64,000 nucleotides of DNA from NCBI GenBank assembly GCA_003279635.1, contig QCHK01000001.1, forward strand, positions 69,697 to 133,696, in the 5' to 3' direction. The notes beneath the pieces were generated by a model. The model was not told the DNA's origin and ran no database searches. It saw only the letters and a program-made list of their open reading frames with translations. Below, in pieces: positions 58,298-64,000 of the stretch. Positions within the stretch are counted from its first letter, which is position 1; each line of letters opens with the position of its first letter. The stretch comes from Prochlorococcus sp. AG-402-B05. Lineage in GTDB: Bacteria; Cyanobacteriota; Cyanobacteriia; PCC-6307; Cyanobiaceae. The translations under genes and the position numbers were made by a program.

Positions 58298-59355
58298 TAG
58301 TCAACCCCCGCTAGTTTTCTTTTGATTGATTGGATCTTTGATGGCCTATGAATTTTGAAGGTTGAGAATGTTCCAGTGCAGTCTTCACCAGAGCCGCAAT
58401 ACGCCCATTGAGTGCCAGAAATAATCTCACCTAATTCCATACTCGGAGGATGAAAAGTATTCCCTCGGTGGCAAAGAATTGTATCTCCATCTTTATGCGC
58501 TCGGCAGTCGTCATCTATGTCCCTACCGCAAATAGGACAAGGTCGAGCGGCATCCCAATCACCATTGCTACTGGGTGATTTGCTCTTCGTTGATGCTGTT
58601 GGCTTTTGATTAGCCAGCTTTAAAACAAAGTTCCACTCCTCATCACTTGGTGGCTTTATCTCTTCGGGGCCATAACCTCTAGGCCAAAAATAATTACCAT
58701 TATTGTCTGGATGTTTACCAGTAATTAAAACTTGTCGGTCATTAGTGAGAAAAACTTCTAGTGCTTCTCCCTTTTTAATTACATCTCCATTTGCATCTTT
58801 TACAGCTTCTTTAGTAACAATTTTTCCTTGAAATTGACCATGAGGAAGTTTTGCGATTTGCGCTTTTGTTGGTTCATATAACACCTTGAATCTCCAAGGA
58901 TCATCATCTCGATGGACTTGGAAAGAATCCACAAAATTAAGACCTAAATCAGCTGCGTAATTGAAAGCAGTTTCACCATCAATGTCTTTGCATAAAAGAT
59001 GAAGTCCTGTTTTGACTCCAATGCCTGTTGCTTCAGGCAAGGCAAGAATCGTTTTGATTGGGAACTTTTTGTCATTCCAATCCTTCAAGTAATAACCATT
59101 TAATCCAATTGGTACTTTCCCTTTGCATGGAAGGAAATCCCAAAAAGATTCCTTTAGGTACAAAAGGTACGCTTGTCGGCAAATTTCATTGTGATTTGAC
59201 CCTCTATGCGCCCTATTATGCGCCATTTGGTACTCTTCTGAATAATTGAATCCAGTAATACAAATAGGTTGTTGCGATCTGACTCCCTGCCTTGTATGCA
59301 GGAGGTCGGCTACTATCGGGTTGTACGCCCCCAATGGCCTCTTCTTGGAGGTCAT
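58297..59355 (-). CDS. Prim-pol type DNA primase with zinc ribbon
   Basis: The 352-residue protein has an N-terminal bifunctional primase-polymerase-like domain (LPCKGKVPIGLNG, KTGLHLLCKDIDG, FQVHRDDDPWRFKVLY). A zinc-binding CPICGRDIDDDC plus CHRG segment lies near residue 270. With VapE it forms a self-contained replication module. A second possible start is Met44 at 59226, which falls exactly in a pair of TGGCGCATA-type repeats. Confidence 0.8.
   Translation of the reverse strand: MTSKKRPLGAYNPIVADLLHTRQGVRSQQPICITGFNYSEEYQMAHNRAHRGSNHNEICRQAYLLYLKESFWDFLPCKGKVPIGLNGYYLKDWNDKKFPIKTILALPEATGIGVKTGLHLLCKDIDGETAFNYAADLGLNFVDSFQVHRDDDPWRFKVLYEPTKAQIAKLPHGQFQGKIVTKEAVKDANGDVIKKGEALEVFLTNDRQVLITGKHPDNNGNYFWPRGYGPEEIKPPSDEEWNFVLKLANQKPTASTKSKSPSSNGDWDAARPCPICGRDIDDDCRAHKDGDTILCHRGNTFHPPSMELGEIISGTQWAYCGSGEDCTGTFSTFKIHRPSKIQSIKRKLAGVD
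59205..59225. repeat. Internal copy of the 12-bp-spaced repeat pair
   Basis: On the minus strand TGGCGCATA is followed 12 bases later by GGGCGCATA. The pair lies within the 5' part of the primase gene and is inverted relative to the end copies. It may bind the element's recombinase or regulator, or may reflect the MAHNRAH coding sequence by chance. Confidence 0.45.
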
Positions 59356-59357
59356 TT

Positions 59358-59597
59358 TTATGCCTCCTCTATAAATTTTTTAGCTCTTCGATTTAATTTC
59401 CCTCGATGGTTAATTTGCCTCATGCACTCAGGCACGTTCCATCGAATTGGAGAATTTGGATGTGCGCCGTAGAAGTAATCGATTCCAGATGCTAAGAATC
59501 CACCTTGATCATCTCGATAACGCATCAAGGTTTGAGTGGATACTCCACACTGCCTTGCAGCTTCTGGAGTTCTCTCCAGCCGAGTTTTAGTTGTCAC
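59358..59597 (-). CDS. MerR-like helix-turn-helix protein, candidate excisionase
   Basis: The 79-residue protein opens at GTG 59597. Residues 9-30 (TPEAARQCGVSTQTLMRYRDD) form a MerR/Xis-type helix-turn-helix, followed by a winged segment with GIDYFYGAHPNSPIRWN. Small proteins of this type direct excision or regulate integrases. It lies 2 bases upstream of the primase gene in the same operon. Confidence 0.75.
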   Translation of the reverse strand: MTTKTRLERTPEAARQCGVSTQTLMRYRDDQGGFLASGIDYFYGAHPNSPIRWNVPECMRQINHRGKLNRRAKKFIEEA

Positions 59598-59610
59598 TAT
59601 CCGAGAGGGG

Positions 59611-59814
59611 TTATCTCGCTTTTTTTGCTATGGCTTTTAAATGATTAGGAACCCAAGTTTCCTGAGCATCAATCTCGCCTGATTTGTCAGCCTCAATAAC
59701 TTTTTCCACTAAAAGATCAGCGTTCTTTCTGTCATGCAAAGACTGATGAGCCTTCTTTGGCAGGGCAAAGGATTGATCGTTTACTTGGAAATACTTATTA
59801 GCTTTTTTAGTCAT
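59611..59814 (-). CDS. Small hypothetical element protein (67 aa)
   Basis: The basic 67-residue protein starts MTKKANKYFQVNDQSFALPK, is mainly helical and lacks a recognised motif. It is the first clear gene of the leftward operon, 13 bases before the HTH gene. A regulatory role is possible from position alone. Confidence 0.65.
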   Translation of the reverse strand: MTKKANKYFQVNDQSFALPKKAHQSLHDRKNADLLVEKVIEADKSGEIDAQETWVPNHLKAIAKKAR

Positions 59815-59985
59815 AGCGAAGCAAGGGGTTTACTTGGATCAATCCACCTCTGAGAGATAGTCCCCTAAACAACACTGGCGATGGTGATGCTTTGCTGTCC
59901 CCTGATCTCTTTGCGATCTATCAGGCTCGGCATTTAAAAAGTAAGGTAGCTGTGGTATTAAGTAATGACAAGTGGTTTACCGAAC

Positions 59986-60099
59986 TTAAAAAGGAATTTC
60001 TTCTGGCTTTGGTATTAGCTCAACTTTTGTTCCAGCTTCTTCCCTAGCTGATTCCATATCTTCAAAAGGTTTTGCTCTTCCCTCCAAAAAACAATTCAA
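59986..60099 (-). CDS. Possible small protein (37 aa) upstream of the replication operon
   Basis: A short frame reads LEGRAKPFEDMESAREEAG, then VELIPKPEEIPF and stop. Starts could be TTG 60099 (37 residues) or ATG 60057 (23 residues). The text looks coding-like and acidic. The rest of the gap 59815-60184 probably carries the promoters for the leftward operon and the rightward HNH pair; I see no other gene. Confidence 0.35.
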   Translation of the reverse strand: MNCFLEGRAKPFEDMESAREEAGTKVELIPKPEEIPF

Positions 60100-60184
60100 T
60101 TCAGATTCTTTTTTTTAATAGAAACAAACCAGATAAACAAATACAAAAAAGGCTAGTAAAATCAGAGCAAAGAAGTCCTTTTGA

Positions 60185-61189
60185 ATGACATTCTTATCAG
60201 ATCAAAAAGCTACAGAGTTGTTTAGCGTCCTCCCTGCTGATATTCAAGCCAAATTAATTCAAAGAGGAGGAAATTATGGTATTCCCGGATCTGATCTGAT
60301 TAGAAAAATACCAGAGCACTTACTAAATAACTCTCAAGATATAGAAAGCTTTCTAAGCATAAAAGATGTATCACATAAGATTGCCAGATCAAAAGGAGGC
60401 AGCCCTAATAATTTTGATAATTGGATTTTTGAAGATTCAAGTGTAAACAGAGCAAGAGGAAACTCTCCAATGAGCTTAAGTGAAGAAGTATATGCTGATA
60501 TGGATAATAAACTTGATGCGTATTTAATTGATTCATTAACTCCAGACCCTATTCTTAAAAATGCCGCAAAGATAGAAGATATAAAAACAATTATCTCTAC
60601 TGAAAATTTAGAGGAAACGAATAGATTTTTTAATTCTAATTTAGAAGAAGTAGCTTCTGCTTCCATATCAATGGGATATGTCGTAGGAAGAACAACAAGA
60701 CAATCCATGAGCTTTTTAAGAGATATCGATTGGAAAAGATTTAGGAAGGAAAGTCAATACAGAAATTGCATAGTAAATAATGCGTTAAAAAGATTTTTAG
60801 AGGATGGTTGGGAAGACTTATCAAAATCAATAGTGATGGGTTTCTTGATAGTGGGCTTCCCTCCATTACAATTTCTTCTTGTTGGGCAAGGAGTTATTGG
60901 ATTGGTTACGCTTGGAGTTAGATGGCTTTTATCTAAAAATATTTTCCCATCTAAAGTTGGTCTAGCTTTTGCAAGAATAGGAGACTCACTTGAAATAACA
61001 TCAAGTTTTTTAAGGAAATGTTTTAAGTTCGCCGAGAAAATTGTTGATTCAATCGTATCTATGGTTATTAGAATTGCTAAAAGTTTTGGTGAGTATATTA
61101 AAGAAATTGCACAATCAATATACGATTGGATAATGAACTTTATAAACCCTGATCAGCAACCTAAACTGATAAGCGTTAAAGCATATTAA
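60185..61189 (+). CDS. Degenerate HNH-like protein with membrane segment
   Basis: The 334-residue protein has an HNH-type stretch at about residues 60-95 (KDVSHKIARSKGGSPNNFDN and SVNRARG) without the usual cysteine pairs. A strongly hydrophobic segment lies at about 218-250, then an amphipathic helical C-terminus. A nuclease-like head on a membrane helix is unusual and fits an abortive-infection effector, but that is inference. The next gene starts 5 bases after its stop. Confidence 0.65.
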   Translation: MTFLSDQKATELFSVLPADIQAKLIQRGGNYGIPGSDLIRKIPEHLLNNSQDIESFLSIKDVSHKIARSKGGSPNNFDNWIFEDSSVNRARGNSPMSLSEEVYADMDNKLDAYLIDSLTPDPILKNAAKIEDIKTIISTENLEETNRFFNSNLEEVASASISMGYVVGRTTRQSMSFLRDIDWKRFRKESQYRNCIVNNALKRFLEDGWEDLSKSIVMGFLIVGFPPLQFLLVGQGVIGLVTLGVRWLLSKNIFPSKVGLAFARIGDSLEITSSFLRKCFKFAEKIVDSIVSMVIRIAKSFGEYIKEIAQSIYDWIMNFINPDQQPKLISVKAY

Positions 61190-61194
61190 TTGCA

Positions 61195-61995
61195 ATGAAA
61201 AAATTCGATAACAAAGAAATAGAATCAAGGGCGGAACTATTTATATCAGAAAGTGCAGAGAAAAAATCTAATGATAAACTAATTAATTTAGGAGCAGAAA
61301 TATTAAAATCAGAAAGTAATAAATTTTTAAAAAAAAGGGGAATTACAACAGCCTTTAAAATTATTAGAAATGATATAACAATAAATAGAATGAGAGAAGC
61401 CGCCGTAAACATAGGTATTCTTAAACAATTTAATAGATACAAAATAAATAAAGAAATATTTGAACAAGCAACAAAATACATCAATGAAAATTCTAATAGT
61501 AATTTAAAGTATTTTTCACACCTTGATTATATGCAATGTTATTATAATTTCACAATAAATCATACCTTGGGCTTTGAATATAATATAGGTAGTCGTGAGC
61601 TTGCTGGTATTTTACTTTTGTACAGGAAATTTCATACAGATTCTCAAGAACAAACAATAAATATTCCTAAATTAACAAAAGAAATATTAACAAAAGAATA
61701 CAAGAAATGTTTAAGAGGATGGGATTCTGAGAAGCAAGACTATCTGGACTTCTCAGTTTTTCAAATCAGTAATAATTTAATAGATAAGAGTCTTGATCAA
61801 TATTTTTATCTCTATAAAGAAGATTATCCAATTTGTTATAATGGATTTTTATTATATCAATTATTCAGCAGACATCCATATCCAGATGAACTCAATCAAA
61901 AAAATATAGATTTAATAGTAAAAGATTTAATCACCAGCGCAGTATCAAAAGATCATTTAACAATTATTACTAACTTTTTACCAAGAAGAAATTAG
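61195..61995 (+). CDS. Hypothetical partner protein (266 aa)
   Basis: This mostly helical, charged and very AT-rich protein starts MKKFDNKEIESRAELFISES. I recognise no domain and no signal peptide. It is 5 bases downstream of the HNH-like gene and clearly co-transcribed, so it may be an immunity, sensor or effector partner. Function unknown. Confidence 0.65.
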   Translation: MKKFDNKEIESRAELFISESAEKKSNDKLINLGAEILKSESNKFLKKRGITTAFKIIRNDITINRMREAAVNIGILKQFNRYKINKEIFEQATKYINENSNSNLKYFSHLDYMQCYYNFTINHTLGFEYNIGSRELAGILLLYRKFHTDSQEQTINIPKLTKEILTKEYKKCLRGWDSEKQDYLDFSVFQISNNLIDKSLDQYFYLYKEDYPICYNGFLLYQLFSRHPYPDELNQKNIDLIVKDLITSAVSKDHLTIITNFLPRRN

Positions 61996-62042
61996 ATTGC
62001 AAGCAAATTAATGAGGTTGTGATTTAGTACACATAGCAATTT

Positions 62043-63329
62043 TCATACTGCCATCTGCTGACCTTTTTTGAACTTTGCAGCGGCTTCTTCAAGTCCAGCT
62101 TCATCGACCCATCTGCCGTAATGCTTCAAATGTGTTTGTGGATCGTGCCCCATAAAAGCACTCGCATCTCTAACTGTTAGAGGATTTTCTGACTCTTTAT
62201 GAGCCCTCCACGCGAAGCCATGCCTCAAGGAATAAACCTTTAATCCCTGAGTTCTTTTTTCCATTGATTGCCATAACCAATAACGCTGCAAAAGTTGTCT
62301 AAGTGCATCCCCAATTTCTTTGAATTCGTCTTTTTCTTTTGCTCTTTGAATGGCTCTACTAATAGCTAATGGAAACTTGACTATCCCAGAATCATATTGA
62401 GCAATTAAGCGTTGCCCTTCATTAGGAAGCGATGGCAAATCCATAGCAATAACTCTTCTGGGAGCTGCTTTTGGTTTATGCAAAGTTTGCATATTCCTTT
62501 TGGTTTGTCCTACATAAAGCTTCCCATCATCAACCGTTAGCTCTCCTAACTCAGACGGCCTCAGACCAAACAAACCAATAAGACCAACGCAAAGTCTTAA
62601 CCCATGCTTTTCATTAGACGCAAGACCTTCTAAGAGCATCTCTAGGTCTTGTCCTTTTACTGGGACTGTTAATGCTTCTGCGCTGGTTCTAGTAGAACTT
62701 CCAATCAAACTTCTTTTAAATTCTTTATCAGGTGGAAGCCATCTTTGAGGTGCTCCAGCTTTCTTAACTGCGAAATCTAAAAAGGCTTCTACATCACCAA
62801 GATTTCTTTTTCTGCCTTGTCCTCCAGCTGGGCAATTATCGAAGTGCATTTCGGCAAATCTCTTCATCAGAGTTCTTCCATCTCTTGGCTTTGGATTAGC
62901 TGAAATAGTTTCTAAAACTCTTCTCATTCTTGTCTTCAAATCTCTAAGCGTTGTACCTCTGCGATCACTTCTGGACTCTAGAAAAGCTTCAATTATGTTT
63001 TCCCAGTTAGTAACGCTTGGAGCTTGATCCTTCGCGACAGGTTCAAGCATGAACTTTGCAGCTTCTTTAAGAGATAGGTTTCTTTCATCAATAAGTCTTT
63101 TTAGATCAGCAACTGCGGTGATAATCTTGCTTTGGTTTCGGCTGGTCCAGTCATAAGGAAGGAAGACTGCTGACCGAGGATTTTTCATTCCAAGTCCATC
63201 TTGGAAACGATAAGTCACTTGGGTTTTATTCATTCCCCTTATTTCTCTGCCACGAACTGACCATCCATCTCCATTCTCGAGTTTGATGGTTTGGCGCATA
63301 ATTTTGTGCCATTCTTGCCGAGATCCCAT
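62043..63329 (-). CDS. int: Tyrosine recombinase (integrase) of the tRNA-Ala element
   Basis: The 428-residue integrase has an N-terminal arm/core-binding region and a C-terminal catalytic domain. The box I arginine lies in GLFGLRPSEL. Box II is YSLRHG, with tyrosine where histidine is usual and Arg368. His394 lies in MGH and the nucleophile Tyr403 in HYGRWV. The alternative start Met11 lies at 63299, inside a TGGCGCATA repeat. It is divergent from the intact tRNA-Ala, 135 bases away. By position it integrates the element at that tRNA. Confidence 0.92.
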   Translation of the reverse strand: MGSRQEWHKIMRQTIKLENGDGWSVRGREIRGMNKTQVTYRFQDGLGMKNPRSAVFLPYDWTSRNQSKIITAVADLKRLIDERNLSLKEAAKFMLEPVAKDQAPSVTNWENIIEAFLESRSDRRGTTLRDLKTRMRRVLETISANPKPRDGRTLMKRFAEMHFDNCPAGGQGRKRNLGDVEAFLDFAVKKAGAPQRWLPPDKEFKRSLIGSSTRTSAEALTVPVKGQDLEMLLEGLASNEKHGLRLCVGLIGLFGLRPSELGELTVDDGKLYVGQTKRNMQTLHKPKAAPRRVIAMDLPSLPNEGQRLIAQYDSGIVKFPLAISRAIQRAKEKDEFKEIGDALRQLLQRYWLWQSMEKRTQGLKVYSLRHGFAWRAHKESENPLTVRDASAFMGHDPQTHLKHYGRWVDEAGLEEAAAKFKKGQQMAV

Positions 63330-63368
63330 GTGGTTACTAGCTCCCTATGGCGCATATCATGGCGCATA
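63292..63368. repeat. Right-end repeat cluster TGGCGCATA
   Basis: Exact copies of TGGCGCATA occur at 63292-63300 (integrase 5' end), 63348-63356 and 63360-63368. The latter two are spaced by 12 bases. They lie between integrase and tRNA and match the left-end pair, as arm sites flanking an attachment core would. Confidence 0.7.
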
Positions 63369-63464
63369 AGTGCTTATTTAACCACTATCAAGTGCTATCA
63401 AGTAAACCAGCTGATTTTTCTAAATCTTCCAAACTGCTTGATATTACTGCCGTTTCACACACAT

Positions 63465-63537
63465 GGGGCCATAGCTCAGCTGGTAGAGCACCTGCATGGC
63501 ATGCAGGGGGTCAGCGGTTCGAGTCCGCTTGGCTCCA
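63465..63537 (+). tRNA. tRNA-Ala (GGC), right attachment site
   Basis: This is a full 73-base cloverleaf with acceptor GGGGCCA/TGGCTCC plus A, anticodon loop ATGGCAT (GGC) and a GGTTCGAGTCC T-loop. Its first 39 bases are repeated at 51217. The sequence upstream differs between the two copies. The 5' half and promoter region here therefore came with the element, while the 3' half is the original chromosomal part. Confidence 0.95.
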
Positions 63538-63610
63538 TTCTAAAAAGCATTGACCTTAATAGGTTTAGAACCTAGTTCTCAAAGGTCTTAAATCTCGTCT
63601 CAAATGAATT

Positions 63611-63629
63611 TAGTGCAAAATATAGTGCA
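63611..63629. repeat. TAGTGCA pair, 12-bp spacing, right of tRNA-Ala
   Basis: TAGTGCA occurs at 63611 and 63623, again 12 bases apart. It lies in the 140-base gap between the tRNA and the YdcF-type gene, which otherwise shows nothing. It may be a trace of another recombinase site or chance. Confidence 0.3.
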
Positions 63630-63679
63630 TCTTTAAATAAACAATTGTTTTAAGCTATTAATAACTATCTTTTTTTAAA

Positions 63680-64000
63680 ACGTACTTCCTAAGCAAGCTA
63701 TTACCACTATTAATCCTCCCTTTAGGATTTAGCATATTTTATTTACTTCTAAATTACAAGAAATCAACGAAGAAAAATATTTTCATGATAATTTTCTTCC
63801 TCTGGACTTTCAGTATTGGTTTTGTAGCAGATTTACTTTGTAAATTTGTAGAATATCCATGGCAACGAATAGATGAAAATGATGCGCCAACGGCTGATGC
63901 AATAATCGTATTAAGCGGAGGAGGAAGACCTCAAGCTCCTGGGAAATCTAAAATTTATGAATGGGGAGATCCAGATAGATTCTTTGCTGGAATAAGTCTA
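63680..64000 (+). CDS. YdcF/ElyC-like DUF218 protein, 3'-truncated by the window
   Basis: The visible part has two hydrophobic stretches (LLPLLILPLGFSIFYLLL and IIFFLWTFSIGFVADLL). The DUF218 opening DAIIVLSGGGRPQAPGK follows. Such proteins act in the envelope. The frame is open from 63668 but contains no ATG until 63785, which would remove the first membrane segment. ACG at 63680 sits where an ATG is expected. The gene continues past 64000. Confidence 0.7.

Noticed and set aside
63291-63575. Plus-strand frames running through tRNA-Ala
   Set aside because: They overlap the integrase start and the tRNA, so they are shadow frames.
1-64000. CRISPR array
   Set aside because: No series of regularly spaced direct repeats of 25-40 bases and no cas genes are visible.
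1-64000. Insertion sequences or transposase genes
   Set aside because: No DDE or serine transposase motif or terminal inverted repeats with target duplications were seen; mobility here rests on the tyrosine recombinase.

Overview
The window looks like a chromosomal segment of a marine picocyanobacterium of the genus Prochlorococcus. The base composition is AT-rich, gene spacing is very tight, and many adjacent genes overlap. The gene content fits: nickel superoxide dismutase with its maturation protease, an Ftn2/ZipN (ARC6-type) division protein, a cyanobacterial-style ThiE, a DUF1517 protein and a DUF3611 protein. I infer the genus from gene content; I could not run a search. A low-light type is possible but not shown.

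Positions 1-45718 are core chromosome. In order they hold a ddl-miaB cell-wall/tRNA cluster and tRNA-His; an amidohydrolase/FAD-oxidase pair; folC-argD, tRNA-Leu and murA; lpdA-trpC; sodX-sodN and an FKBP; lnt, mnmA and nnr; a group 2 sigma factor; pdhA; ftn2-ffh-rpsP-phoH; a BI-1-type membrane protein; era and a single-frame trmD-ispF fusion; larB; DUF1517; thiS-thiE; ribF; surE; pheS; nadK; cobL; ribD; ftsH; argF; and lexA with an unusual inverted-repeat leader. Several small genes of 30-55 codons fill the gaps.

Positions 45719-63537 are an insertion hotspot at a tRNA-Ala(GGC) gene. The intact tRNA lies at 63465-63537. Its first 39 bases are duplicated exactly at 51217-51255. Between the copies lies a roughly 12 kb integrative element. 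It carries a tyrosine recombinase divergent from the tRNA, a satellite-type replication module (prim-pol primase and VapE-like helicase), a MerR-like DNA-binding protein, two small left-end genes and cargo. The cargo includes a GIY-YIG-like/phosphoribosyltransferase protein overlapping a DprA-like protein, which resembles the ShosTA anti-phage toxin-antitoxin pair with extra domains. It also includes a degenerate HNH/membrane protein with a partner. Pairs of a 9-bp repeat spaced by exactly 12 bp lie at both ends of the element, as arm-type integrase sites would. The arrangement matches the elements I recall being named tycheposons in Prochlorococcus.

Left of this element lies a decayed older relative. 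Its integrase is broken by two in-frame TAA codons and sits beside the truncated tRNA with its own repeat set. A degenerate copy of the two left-end genes lies at about 46.6-47.3 kb. The hotspot therefore looks like serial insertions between lexA and a YdcF-type gene that begins at about 63.7 kb and runs off the window.
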